A stretch of DNA of 64,000 bases, from positions 1 to 64,000 of the forward strand of contig DASREA010000048.1 of the NCBI GenBank assembly GCA_035652315.1, written 5' to 3'. Source of the stretch: CANKHA01 sp035652315 (GTDB lineage Bacteria; Pseudomonadota; Alphaproteobacteria; Rhizobiales; Xanthobacteraceae). The notes under the pieces are model-generated. The model saw only the letters and a list, made by a program, of their open reading frames with translations. It was not told where the DNA came from and did not search any database. The translations under genes were made by a program, and so were the position numbers. Of the stretch, positions 25,673 to 34,788 are shown in pieces; positions within the stretch are counted from its first letter, which is position 1, and every line of letters begins with the position of its first letter.

Positions 25673-26953
25673 TCAGGAGACCATTTCGCGTCTGCGAGGC
25701 ATCGCCGCCGCACTTGACTTCGACGTCAGCCATCGCCGCAGCAAGCGCAATTTCCCGACGCCATATTGGCCGGCAAATCTGATCCACCGACGCGCCCGCC
25801 ACCGCATACGCGGATCGGTGGAAAATGCCCGTAGCGCGTAGGCTTTGTTGAGCGAGAAGCGATCGCAAGCCTGCTTGACCGGGTCGGCGTAGAAGGCGGC
25901 GATCTTGTCCACCCCCATACCGGAAGTGGCGAGCCATCGCGGGACGTAAACGTTGCAGAGGCGTTCCACATCGGTGAGCACCTTGCGCGCGCCGGTGCCG
26001 GCCGCGGGGCACGATGTAGAGAAAGCATCGCCGACCAGGACGATTCCCGGCTGAAGATGACCGTGTGTCGCATAAAGATCGACGGGCCGGATCTTTATAT
26101 GCCCCGAAACCGCGAAATTTCCGATAATCGGACCAAGCCCCGGCATCAGCGCCAGAAGGGTCCGCTCCGGCGCGGCGCGCAGTTTTTGCAGCCACGGGTC
26201 GTCCATGTCGCGATAGACGAATAGATTGGCGCGCATGGTCTGGCCGATCGGGAAAAGAGTCAGCAGCGCCGTGCGGTCGCTCGGCTGATCCGCGTAATAG
26301 GTCAGCGCCGGAAATTTGAACTCCGGTGCGCCGACTGGATGAATGTCGAAGCCAATGCTGATCGAATGGCAGCCGCTCAGGATCTCACGTTTCAGTTTCA
26401 GACTGTCGCGTAAACCGATGTTGAGCCCGTTGGCCAAAACAATCAGCCGGGCGCGAACCGTTGCGCCGGTGGACGTCGTCACGGTCTGAACTTCGGGACC
26501 GGTCGCCAGCGCGGTTGCCTTTGCATTGATGAAAACGACCTGCTGCGGAATTTCGGCGCGAACTGTGTTCACCAGCGGCGCATAAAAAATGCCGAGTTGA
26601 TCGCCCGGGCGCTTATCGACGAGACGGCCAAAGCGCGCCACCCATGACTCGCGATCCGGCGTTGCCGCGCGCATGACTGCTTCGGCTATCCCGGTTTTCT
26701 TCAGAATGGCGACCTGGTCGCCGTCGAGCTTCTCGCACCGGAAATCCGGCGGGTATTCGGTGCGCGGGTCGATCAGCACAGCGTCGATTCCGGCGCGGCC
26801 CAGCATTGCGGCGGCAAGCGAACCAGCAAGCCCGCCACCCACGATCGCGACGTCGGTCACGTGAACGGGTTTTGTCGCGGTGTCGCCGGCGGTGACTTGC
26901 GGGCCGGCGACCTGGCGCTCCAGCGTCAGTTCTTCTTCCACTGCCGTCCCCAT
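25673..26953 (-). CDS. FAD-dependent oxidoreductase / flavoprotein monooxygenase-like
   Basis: The 426-residue protein has a dinucleotide-binding motif AIVGGGLAGSLAAAMLGRAGIDAVLIDPR about 36 residues from the start. A second FAD-binding block, IVLVGDAFSTSCPAAGTGARKVLTDVERL, resembles the GD motif of PHBH-type flavoproteins. The substrate is unknown. It is translationally coupled to the upstream acyltransferase gene: the start at 26953, with GGAG eight bases upstream, overlaps the end of that gene by 28 bases. Its position in a glycan locus suggests modification of a lipid or sugar intermediate, which is inference. Confidence 0.82.
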   Translation of the reverse strand: MGTAVEEELTLERQVAGPQVTAGDTATKPVHVTDVAIVGGGLAGSLAAAMLGRAGIDAVLIDPRTEYPPDFRCEKLDGDQVAILKKTGIAEAVMRAATPDRESWVARFGRLVDKRPGDQLGIFYAPLVNTVRAEIPQQVVFINAKATALATGPEVQTVTTSTGATVRARLIVLANGLNIGLRDSLKLKREILSGCHSISIGFDIHPVGAPEFKFPALTYYADQPSDRTALLTLFPIGQTMRANLFVYRDMDDPWLQKLRAAPERTLLALMPGLGPIIGNFAVSGHIKIRPVDLYATHGHLQPGIVLVGDAFSTSCPAAGTGARKVLTDVERLCNVYVPRWLATSGMGVDKIAAFYADPVKQACDRFSLNKAYALRAFSTDPRMRWRARRWIRFAGQYGVGKLRLLRRWLTSKSSAAAMPRRREMVS

Positions 26954-28185
26954 AGATAGGTCTCCTTCACGACGGACCGCAGCCATAGAGCCACTTTCTG
27001 CAGATGGCCGAGCAGGAAAAAGCGAAGGGAAAAGCCAGAGGCGGGATTGAGCCAAACCTGCCCGATCTCCTGGCGTTCGGACCACGCCGACATGAATCCT
27101 CTCTCGTCGTAAGCGCAGGAATCGACCATCGTGATGGTGTCGTCGGCGAGGAAGGCCCTGGTGTAGTCCTCGAGCAGCAGCATGCCCGGCGAATATTCGT
27201 GCGCCGTTTCGGCGTAGGCGGTCTTCCAGGTAAAGGCCACGGATCCCGCGCGCAGCACGACCTGCATGCTGATCGGCCGGCCGTCGAAATAGAGTGCGTG
27301 GATGCTTGCCGCGCCGCGGCATGCCAATTTCGCCACCAGATTACGGGCAAAGGCCGCCTCGGCCGCCTTGCAATGCATGGCCGTGCCGCGCCGACCCTTC
27401 CATCCCGCCGCTTCGAGGTGAAGGAAGTCGTCAAAAGCGCGGCACACCGCGTCCGGCGCGGTCCAAACCTTCGATTCGAGATTGCCCTTTTCCTGCAGAC
27501 GGCGCCGGTGCTGGCGCAGCTTCTTGCGCGTCGAGCCGGAAAGGGCTTTTTCGAAATACTTGGCGGCGGAAAGTCCCGAAGCGAGCACCGGCCGCCGGTC
27601 CTTGGCCAAAACAAACGGAGCGGTGCCGCGCGCATTCAAGACGCGATCCAGCGCCCGCATCGTCGGTCCGTCGAGCCGAATCTGATTGAGCGCCACCAGT
27701 TTCGGCAGATCGCTGCGCGCAATGAAGTCGAGCATCGCTTCAAGCGCACTGTCCGCCATGTCGCGGTCGATGACCGGCGTGGCCAAATAACTGTGCGGCG
27801 CTGCAGGCGCCAACAAGATGCGGCGGGGCAGGGGCAGATAATCCGGGTGGGTGACCGAGAAGGCCCACAGGCCGACGAGCGTTTTCGATTTCCCCGCACC
27901 CTGCCATGCCAGCAAAGTGACGCCGCAATCATCGTGAAATGAACGCTGGGCGACCTCGACAACGGCCGGATCCATGAACACGTTCGGCTCGTGGGCACGG
28001 CGGACGAGATCGAGCCAATCCGCTTCGATTTCAGTCAGTCTTGCGCCAGTGGCGCATTCGATCGAGATCGGCGCGGGTTGCGGGACGACAAGCGACGGCG
28101 CGGGCGCGCGCGGGGGCTCACCCGGGGTTCCGGCATCAACCGGAACGGGCATCTTTTCCGCAATCAGGGCGTTTCCAGCAGGCAT
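26926..28185 (-). CDS. BioF2/CelD-like GNAT acetyltransferase
   Basis: The 419-residue protein has the acetyltransferase_6 layout. An N-terminal half contains WLDLVRRAHEPNVFMDPAVVE. The central basic STRKKLRQHRRRLQEKG follows, and then a GNAT core with FDDFLHLEAAGWKGRRGTAMH, ASIHALYFDGRPISMQVVLRAGSVAFTWKTAYAE and YSPGMLLLEDYTR. Such proteins act in exopolysaccharide and cellulose loci. The Pro-rich first 35 residues look like a flexible leader. It sits between the flippase gene and the flavoprotein gene on the same strand. Confidence 0.87.
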   Translation of the reverse strand: MPAGNALIAEKMPVPVDAGTPGEPPRAPAPSLVVPQPAPISIECATGARLTEIEADWLDLVRRAHEPNVFMDPAVVEVAQRSFHDDCGVTLLAWQGAGKSKTLVGLWAFSVTHPDYLPLPRRILLAPAAPHSYLATPVIDRDMADSALEAMLDFIARSDLPKLVALNQIRLDGPTMRALDRVLNARGTAPFVLAKDRRPVLASGLSAAKYFEKALSGSTRKKLRQHRRRLQEKGNLESKVWTAPDAVCRAFDDFLHLEAAGWKGRRGTAMHCKAAEAAFARNLVAKLACRGAASIHALYFDGRPISMQVVLRAGSVAFTWKTAYAETAHEYSPGMLLLEDYTRAFLADDTITMVDSCAYDERGFMSAWSERQEIGQVWLNPASGFSLRFFLLGHLQKVALWLRSVVKETYLWGRQWKKN

Positions 28186-28293
28186 GATGATTATGGCCGC
28201 TTCGGCCGGACATTTTTCGAATTAGGCGGTCTGCATAGCAAAACAGTTTTCACATCCAGTTACCTCAAGCCGCCGAATTACCTTTCATTTCGA

Positions 28294-29706
28294 TTAACCT
28301 TGATTCGGCGCTGGACCTGCCGCCGCAGGCCGCCAAGGGCCGAAAGCGAACATGTGCAGGCCGAGCCCGCGCTTGGCGATCAGAAACAGCAGAGCCGACT
28401 CGACCACGAAGGCGCCCGCCGTCCCGATCGCGGCACCGACAGCACCGTAGGCGGGGGCAAGGGCAAGGCAGGCGCCGATGTTGAAGGCGAAGGCGAAAGC
28501 ATAAGCGAAGGCACAAAGGCGCTGTTGCCCAAGAACGTTGAGGACCCGTTCCGCCGGTCCAACCGACGCCCGGGCGAGTTGGCCGACGGCGAGAATGGCC
28601 ATGACTGGATATCCGGCCGCGAAATCCGGACCGAATAGCATCAGCGCCGGCCTGCCGAGGACGAGGATGATTACGGTCGCGCCGAACGAGAGCCAAAAGA
28701 CCCAACGAACCGTTGCTGCGGCGAAGCGCGCCAGTCCTTCGCGATCGCCGGCGACATGGTAGGCGGTGAAATGGTGGGCCGTCGTCGCCGCCACCGCGAA
28801 ATAGATGATGCTTACCAGCGCCAATGTCTTGGCGGCGGCGTAATAATAGGCAACTTCATGCTCCGGCCGGAACTGCTCGAGCACAAGCACATCGGTCGAG
28901 GTCAGCAGCGCGTAAAAGCCCCAGACAAAGACGATGGGCAAGGCGGTGCCAAGCCAGCGCCGCGGCTCGTAGCGCCTGGGGCCGTTGGAGATAACGGCTT
29001 TCAGCTTTCCGTTTAATTGCAGCACTTGCACCAGCGCTGAAAGCCAGGCGGCGGCGGCCAGCGCGGCCATGACACTTGCGGCATCGAGCTCGAATCCGAC
29101 GAGCCGCAATCCGGCAACCGCCCCAATCAAGATCAATGGGCGGACGATGTATGCCGGCAGCAGGGCCACAGCGATCCAGTTATAGGATCGGGCCAAACCA
29201 TCGGACATAAATGTCAGTCCGTAGACCGGCAATGCGGCACAGGCCAGGTAAAACGGAACGACAAAGCGCGCATCAAACGCGCCCTGCACTGCATAGATGA
29301 TGAGGGCCGCCGTGGCCGCGACGACGCATCCGACGAGAAACGTCAGCCAGCGGCTACCGTTGAGATAACCGCGCAGCAAATCGCTCGAAGACGCTTGCGT
29401 GTATTCCGGGATAAATCGCTGCGCCGTCAGCGGCAAGCCGAGATGGACAAGATCGCCGGCCAACAGCAGCCAGGTCCAGACATAGACATACGCGCCGAAA
29501 TTGTCGCTGCCCATCCAGCGGGCCAGCAATGCCTGCGACAGGAAAACAATTGCCGCGCTGGCGACGCGGATCGTGAATGCCGCTCCGGCCTGCCGCTGCG
29601 TGAAGGCATGCTCGCCCGACATGACGCCGATGGCGCGCTGTCGGAGCCGTGCGAAAAGCCCCGGCTCTGCTGCATCCGCCGCTTGCTTGAAGTCGGTAAG
29701 AGCCAT
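28294..29706 (-). CDS. Oligosaccharide/polysaccharide flippase (Wzx/MOP type)
   Basis: The 470-residue protein is highly hydrophobic with about 12-14 predicted membrane segments. It has the MOP-superfamily start FTIRVASAAIVFLSQALLARWMGSDNFGAYVYVWTWLLL. It should move lipid-linked saccharides across the inner membrane for a surface glycan. I prefer the ATG at 29706; the longer frame to 29826 runs through an AT-rich, promoter-like patch (about 29735-29775) and adds residues unlike the family. The glycosyltransferase and acyltransferase genes follow on the same strand. Confidence 0.87.
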   Translation of the reverse strand: MALTDFKQAADAAEPGLFARLRQRAIGVMSGEHAFTQRQAGAAFTIRVASAAIVFLSQALLARWMGSDNFGAYVYVWTWLLLAGDLVHLGLPLTAQRFIPEYTQASSSDLLRGYLNGSRWLTFLVGCVVAATAALIIYAVQGAFDARFVVPFYLACAALPVYGLTFMSDGLARSYNWIAVALLPAYIVRPLILIGAVAGLRLVGFELDAASVMAALAAAAWLSALVQVLQLNGKLKAVISNGPRRYEPRRWLGTALPIVFVWGFYALLTSTDVLVLEQFRPEHEVAYYYAAAKTLALVSIIYFAVAATTAHHFTAYHVAGDREGLARFAAATVRWVFWLSFGATVIILVLGRPALMLFGPDFAAGYPVMAILAVGQLARASVGPAERVLNVLGQQRLCAFAYAFAFAFNIGACLALAPAYGAVGAAIGTAGAFVVESALLFLIAKRGLGLHMFAFGPWRPAAAGPAPNQG

Positions 29707-29894
29707 CTCTACCCCGCGGAGACGGCCTACATCTTTTTGATGATTAAATTTTGAAATAAATCCATAAAATTCGAAGCAACCGGTGCCGGTCCGCAACCGC
29801 CTGCCCGCGCCGACTTCATCGTTCAAGCCATGACGCCGGCATCGACCAGGCGCGCCAGCACCGTGTTAACCCATGTATGGCATCATGCGGACCG

Positions 29895-31241
29895 ATGCCC
29901 ATCGACCGCCGATACCTTCTGACCGGTTCGTTGGCCAGCGCCGCTCTCGCCGTGCGGCCGGCCCTGGCAACAGCGATTCCAGTGGCCGGGATCCCGGCCG
30001 ACGAATTTGGCGTGCGTGCCGACTCACATGACGACCAGAGCGCCGCGCTGCAGCGCGCCATCGACGCGGCGGCGCAGCGCAACGTCCCGCTTTGGCTCGC
30101 GCCGGGAAATTACCGCGCCGGGGGACTCCGGTTGCCGAACGGGTCGCAGCTTGCCGGCGCGAGGGGAGCGACCCGCATTGTTTCGACCGGGGCGCAGCCT
30201 CTGCTTGCCTCCACGCATTCGGAATCCATTTCCCTCTCGGGCGTCGTACTCGACGGCGCCGGTATTCCCCTGGCGAAAGGCGGCGGCGTCGTTCAGTTCC
30301 TCGACGTGCATAAGTTGATTATGAGAGATTGCGCCATCGTAAAAGCGGGAGGCAACGGCATTGCGCTTGAGCGCTGCGACGGTGAGGTAACGCGCACGAG
30401 GATAACCGGTGCGGATGACAATGCCCTGTTCTGCCGCGACGGCCGCGGGATGCAAATTGTCGGCAACAACATTCGCGATTCCGGAAATGGCGGCATCCGC
30501 GTCTGGCAGGGCGAGAAACGGCCCGACGGCAGCGTCATCGCGGACAACGTCATCGACGACACCCATGCCCGCGACGGCGGCACCGGCCAGAACGGCAACG
30601 CCATCAATGTATTTCGCGCGGCCAACGTGATGGTGCGCGGAAATCGTATTCGCAATGCCGCGTTCTCCGCCATCCGCGGCAATTCGGCTTCCCACATCCA
30701 AATCATCGCCAATGATTGCACCGCCTGCGACGAGGTCGCGATCTATTCGGAATTCGACTTCGAAAGCGCCGTCATCGCCGAGAACGTCATCGGGGACGCC
30801 GCTAACGGCATTTCCGTGACCAACTTCAAGGAAGGTGGCCGCCTCGCCTCGGTGCACGGCAATATCCTTCGCAATCTGCGTGCGCGCGGCACGGACGCTA
30901 CGGCGGATGCCTTCGGCATCGGCATCGCCGTGGAGGCCGACACGATCGTGAACGGCAACGTCGTCGAAAACGCGCAGAACGCAGGGATTAGCGCCGGCTG
31001 GGGCCCCTATTTGCGCAACGTCGCGGTCACCGCAAACGTGCTGCATCAGTGCGGCATCGGCGTTACCGTCTCGGTGGCGCCGGGCGCCGGCAACGCGCTT
31101 ATCGCGAACAATCTAATAGTTGGCGCGTCACGCGGCGCGATCCGCGGCATGGAATGGCAGAAAACCGTGACCGGCGATCTTGCGCGCGGCGGCGGCGATC
31201 GGTTTCCGCAGTTGAATATCAGCGGCAATCAGGTCAGTTGA
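29895..31241 (+). CDS. Tat-exported right-handed parallel beta-helix repeat protein (TIGR03808 type)
   Basis: The 448-residue product begins MPIDRRYLLTGSLASAALAVRPALA, with a twin-arginine signal (DRRYLL) and a likely cleavage near residue 26. The rest is built from pectate-lyase-like turns with recurrent Asn/Ile-rich strings such as VRGNRIRNAAFSAIRGN and IIANDCTACDEVAIYSE. These fold as a right-handed beta-helix. It matches the rhizobial family of Tat-translocated repeat proteins of unknown function. It is divergent from the flippase gene, so a role at the cell surface with the glycan is possible. The start at 29895 places the twin Arg at the usual distance. Confidence 0.87.
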   Translation: MPIDRRYLLTGSLASAALAVRPALATAIPVAGIPADEFGVRADSHDDQSAALQRAIDAAAQRNVPLWLAPGNYRAGGLRLPNGSQLAGARGATRIVSTGAQPLLASTHSESISLSGVVLDGAGIPLAKGGGVVQFLDVHKLIMRDCAIVKAGGNGIALERCDGEVTRTRITGADDNALFCRDGRGMQIVGNNIRDSGNGGIRVWQGEKRPDGSVIADNVIDDTHARDGGTGQNGNAINVFRAANVMVRGNRIRNAAFSAIRGNSASHIQIIANDCTACDEVAIYSEFDFESAVIAENVIGDAANGISVTNFKEGGRLASVHGNILRNLRARGTDATADAFGIGIAVEADTIVNGNVVENAQNAGISAGWGPYLRNVAVTANVLHQCGIGVTVSVAPGAGNALIANNLIVGASRGAIRGMEWQKTVTGDLARGGGDRFPQLNISGNQVS

Positions 31242-31272
31242 TCCACGCGCCGCGGCAGTCAATCGCGTTCCG

Positions 31273-32403
31273 CTAGGCACCGACCGCTTTCGCCGGCGCG
31301 GGCGGCATCAGGTTCTCCATGCGCGGGATGACGTTGTTCTTCTTCATTTCCTCGAGCCACATGCGATGGATGCGCGGATCCTGGTCCTCGTACTCGATCT
31401 GCCCGCCGCCTTCCTTGAGACTCAGGGAAACACCGGGCTTGTCGCCTCCTTTGCCCAGCAATGCGTGGCGTTGCGTGAGCATCGTCGGATAACGCAGCCC
31501 GCCCACGGCGGTGGCTAGATAGCGTGCCGGATGGTTGCTGGTGTTGAAATGCTGATGGAATTGCTGATCGGCCGGCGGAAAGACCGTGCCGTGCTTCCAG
31601 TCGATGCGCAAGAAATCCTTCTGTCCCTCATACCAAAGGAGGGAAAAGCCGTGGCCGGTGACACACATCACGTGGAAGCTCGGGCCGTGACGATGACCTT
31701 TCTTGTAAGTGCCCACCGGCATCTCTGAAATATGCGCATGCATGACGCCGTCGGCGAGCACGAACATGATGTTCGTTCCCCCGGCGCCGCGGTCGCCCCA
31801 GTTTTTCAACTCGATCGCGGCAAGATCGGGGACAAAATTGGTCTCCCACATATGGTTGCCGGGGCGAACGGTGATGAGATCGCCTTCGCCGGCGAAATAC
31901 TTCGTCTTGCCAGCGCGATCGACAAAATCGAAAGGCACATCGAAGATGAAGCGCTCGTTATGGAAAACGTTCATGACCATCGGCATATTTGTCGTGCTGA
32001 CCAGCAGGGCGCGTTGGCTGCCGCTGCCATTGAAGTGCCTATGCCGGGCATTGAGCGGTATGGAGAAAAGACTTTTAGGTCCCCACTCGAAACTGTGCTT
32101 CTGACCGTTATCGAATTCGATTTGCGTGCTTCCGCTGCCTTCCAGCACGTAATAGACGTCCTCATAAAGATGGCGCTGCGGAACGGTCGATTTGCCGGGT
32201 CCAAGCTCGAACAGGAACATGTTGCAGAAGTCGCCTCGGCCCTTGAGGTGCACGGCAGCGCCTTTCACGCCATAGCGCGGCCAATCGGCCGTCGGCACCG
32301 CAAAGAGATCAATGCCGTAATCCTCGGCGACCGGCAGCCCCTCTTTTTCGACCCACTCGAGATAAGGGTCGATGCCATAGCGTGGCGTTGTCGTGTCGTT
32401 CAT
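31273..32403 (-). CDS. Two-domain cupin protein (bicupin copy 2)
   Basis: The 376-residue paralogue lies 33 bases downstream of a Rieske oxygenase gene and is surely co-transcribed with it. Its C-terminal cupin keeps HRHGPSFH and FHQHFN. The N-terminal cupin has RHLYEDVYYVLEG and RHRHFNGSG, so it holds one His and one Glu in the first motif but not the full HxH. The tail again contains QIEYEDQDP and a MWLEEMKKNN helix. A GAGGA precedes the ATG by seven bases. The role is unknown; the pairing with a phthalate-type oxygenase suggests a function in oxidation of the ring product. Confidence 0.85.
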   Translation of the reverse strand: MNDTTTPRYGIDPYLEWVEKEGLPVAEDYGIDLFAVPTADWPRYGVKGAAVHLKGRGDFCNMFLFELGPGKSTVPQRHLYEDVYYVLEGSGSTQIEFDNGQKHSFEWGPKSLFSIPLNARHRHFNGSGSQRALLVSTTNMPMVMNVFHNERFIFDVPFDFVDRAGKTKYFAGEGDLITVRPGNHMWETNFVPDLAAIELKNWGDRGAGGTNIMFVLADGVMHAHISEMPVGTYKKGHRHGPSFHVMCVTGHGFSLLWYEGQKDFLRIDWKHGTVFPPADQQFHQHFNTSNHPARYLATAVGGLRYPTMLTQRHALLGKGGDKPGVSLSLKEGGGQIEYEDQDPRIHRMWLEEMKKNNVIPRMENLMPPAPAKAVGA

Positions 32404-32436
32404 CTTACTTCCTCGCAGCGATCATCCATTCGAGCG

Positions 32437-33723
32437 TCAGGCGACTCGCTCCTTGGGCGGAGCGACGGTGCCTTGAAGCGGACGCCAATCGGTGCCCTTC
32501 GGCACGATTCCTTCGAACGACGCAATAGACGTATGGGCGATGTGTGGCTCGGTCCGCCCCAGCGCCGGTCCGCCCGCCTTCATCGTCCGCGCCGCGTCAA
32601 CCATCAGGCGGCGAAATTCCACGATGGCGATATCGCTGGCGCCAAGACGTTCGCGGGTCCGGTCGGCGATCGGCCCCATCGTGGCCCACATGGCGATGTC
32701 CTGGTTGGGAATCCCGGCGATGCCGGTGGCGCTGCCGAGCTTCATCAGGTCGCGATTCTGCAGATAGTTGTTTTCGCGGTTGCGTAAATTGTTGAAGTGG
32801 ACATCGAGGTCGATGCCGGGCCGCGCCATGTTGAATTTGCGCCAAGATTCCTGATCGATGCCCCGACCTTCACTCCAGGCGATGAAATGGAAGACGGTGT
32901 GGGTATCGTCGGTCGGCGATAATAGCGCCGCGATATTATAGGTATCGTTGGGGGGGATCAGCGCCGTGAACGGCGCGATGTAAACGGTCTTGCGGACGTA
33001 ATCGTGCGTCTGTGCGTTCATGATCGGGCGGCGAATCGCGGCGTAGTGGAAACCGTAGCTGGTTCGCTCGGTTTCCATGCGCGGCGATTTGTCGGTCGAC
33101 GGCCGGACCCAATGGGTTTCAAGTGCGCCTGCCCTCGTTACCTTGGCGGGCCGCATGTCGGAAGCATGCAGGACCGACGAGTGGGCGGAATCGATCTGGC
33201 CCTCAAGCACCTGCGCCCAGTTGCACGGCACATGGATCTTGACGATGCTGACACGCGTCTGCTCGCTCGGCGCGAAAGCGGGCCGTTCAAATTCGGGCAT
33301 CGTCTCCACCGCACCCATATAGGCCCAAACGAACCCGGCACATTCGTGCGTCGGATAGGCCTTGTGCTTGACCTTCTCCGTCAAGCCGCTTTGCGATGGC
33401 TCCGACGGCATTTCGACGACGTTGCCTTCCACATCTACTTTCCAGCCGTGGTAGAGGCAGCGCAACCCGCATTCTTCGTTCCGGCCATAGACGAGCGAGG
33501 CGCGCCGATGCGGACAATATTCATCGAGCACGCCGACCCGCCCATTGGTATCGCGGAAGACGACAAGATCTTCGCCGAGAAGACGCACGCGGATCGGCGT
33601 GCCGTCGGGCTCGGGAACTTCCTCGGAAAGGCAGACCGGAATCCAATGCTGCCGCATGAGCTGACCCATGGGAGCATCGCCTTCCACGCGGCACAAAAGA
33701 TCGTTTTCTTCGACTGTCAGCAT
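32437..33723 (-). CDS. Rieske [2Fe-2S] oxygenase, phthalate 4,5-dioxygenase type (copy 2)
   Basis: From the ATG at 33723 the protein is 428 residues, the same length as copy 1, with C70-x-H72, C89-LY-H92 and iron ligands D178, H181 and H186 in GQIDSAHSSVLH. An upstream in-frame GTG at 33735 is the alternative start. It is divergently transcribed from a PDR-type reductase gene, and a perfect inverted repeat lies between them. The neighbouring reductase, cis-diol dehydrogenase-like gene, MarR regulator and MFS carrier make this the oxygenase of a phthalate-like dioxygenase system. Confidence 0.93.
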   Translation of the reverse strand: MLTVEENDLLCRVEGDAPMGQLMRQHWIPVCLSEEVPEPDGTPIRVRLLGEDLVVFRDTNGRVGVLDEYCPHRRASLVYGRNEECGLRCLYHGWKVDVEGNVVEMPSEPSQSGLTEKVKHKAYPTHECAGFVWAYMGAVETMPEFERPAFAPSEQTRVSIVKIHVPCNWAQVLEGQIDSAHSSVLHASDMRPAKVTRAGALETHWVRPSTDKSPRMETERTSYGFHYAAIRRPIMNAQTHDYVRKTVYIAPFTALIPPNDTYNIAALLSPTDDTHTVFHFIAWSEGRGIDQESWRKFNMARPGIDLDVHFNNLRNRENNYLQNRDLMKLGSATGIAGIPNQDIAMWATMGPIADRTRERLGASDIAIVEFRRLMVDAARTMKAGGPALGRTEPHIAHTSIASFEGIVPKGTDWRPLQGTVAPPKERVA

Positions 33724-33761
33724 GGGGAACCCCACTGGTTCGTTCAGGGGCGCTCTTGAAT

Positions 33762-33777
33762 ACTTAGTTACCTAAGT
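33762..33777. promoter_or_regulatory. Inverted repeat, candidate MarR operator
   Basis: ACTTAG-TTAC-CTAAGT is a perfect 6-bp inverted repeat in the divergent promoter between the Rieske gene (start 33723) and the reductase gene (start 33825). MarR-family proteins bind short palindromes of this size, and a MarR gene is encoded in the plus-strand operon at 35976. A half-like TACCTAA recurs at 36601-36607, before the MFS gene. Confidence 0.5.
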
Positions 33778-33824
33778 TTAGCCTAAAAAGGTGGTCTGCT
33801 GTCAATCCGTGTAAAGGAAAAACA

Positions 33825-34784
33825 ATGGCTGTTGGCGATATCCCCGACATTTCGGTACGGGTGGCACGCGCCTCGGCAGAAACCGCGGAGATTCGGCTCT
33901 TTGAACTCCGTGCCAAAGACGGCCGTAGCCTGCCGGAGTTCACCGCGGGCGCTCACATTTCCGTGCGCGCGCCGAATGGCATGGTGCGCAAATATTCGCT
34001 CTGCAACGATCCAGGTGAAAACGATCGTTATGTCATTGCCGTGCTGCGTGAGGCCCAGGGGCGCGGCGGCTCGATCAGTATCGCCGATGACGTGCGCGAG
34101 GGCGATGAAATTCTGATCACGCCGCCGCATAACGACTTTCCTTTAGTGCCGAGCCCGGCCGGCTACATCTTCATCGCCGGCGGCATCGGCATCACGCCGA
34201 TTCTGTCCATGATCCGGCACCTCAAGAGCGGCGGGAGCGCAAAATTCAAACTCTATTATTGTACGCGATCCCAGGCCCAGACGGCATTTTATGACGAGCT
34301 TTCGGCGCCGGAATTTCGCGACCAAGTCGTCATCCATCACGATGGCGGCGATCTCGAGCGCGCGCTAGACCTTTGGCCCGTGCTGGAGAATCCCAAGGGC
34401 CACGTCTATTGTTGCGGACCGCGCGGGCTGATGGAGGCGGTGCGCGACATGACCGGCCATTGGAACGCTTCGAGCATTCATTTCGAGGCATTCAACGAGG
34501 CGCAATCCCATAAGCCCGAAGATCGTCCCTTCCGCGTCAGGCTCGCCCGATCGGGTGATGTGATCGAGGTTCCCATCGGCAAAACCATCCTGGAAAGCAT
34601 CCGGGCGGCGGGACACGAGGCTCCGAGCTCCTGTGAAAGCGGCACCTGCGGCACCTGCAAGACCGTCCTGCTCGCCGGCGAGGCCGATCATCGCGATCTC
34701 GTGCTCTCGGCCGGTGAGCGCAGCGGCAACATCATGATCTGCGTATCCCGCGCGAGGTCCGAAGAGATCACCATCGATCGATGA
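33825..34784 (+). CDS. Phthalate dioxygenase reductase-type ferredoxin oxidoreductase
   Basis: The 319-residue protein has three domains in PDR order. An FMN-binding beta barrel carries RKYSLCNDP near residue 59. The NAD domain carries IAGGIGITPILSM and YCCGPRGLM. A C-terminal plant-type [2Fe-2S] ferredoxin has CESGTCGTCKT and a fourth Cys in MICVSRA. It passes electrons from NADH to Rieske oxygenases. It is divergent from Rieske copy 2 and is the only such reductase in the window, so it may serve several of the four oxygenases. The next gene starts five bases downstream. Confidence 0.93.
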   Translation: MAVGDIPDISVRVARASAETAEIRLFELRAKDGRSLPEFTAGAHISVRAPNGMVRKYSLCNDPGENDRYVIAVLREAQGRGGSISIADDVREGDEILITPPHNDFPLVPSPAGYIFIAGGIGITPILSMIRHLKSGGSAKFKLYYCTRSQAQTAFYDELSAPEFRDQVVIHHDGGDLERALDLWPVLENPKGHVYCCGPRGLMEAVRDMTGHWNASSIHFEAFNEAQSHKPEDRPFRVRLARSGDVIEVPIGKTILESIRAAGHEAPSSCESGTCGTCKTVLLAGEADHRDLVLSAGERSGNIMICVSRARSEEITIDR

Positions 34785-34788
34785 CGGC

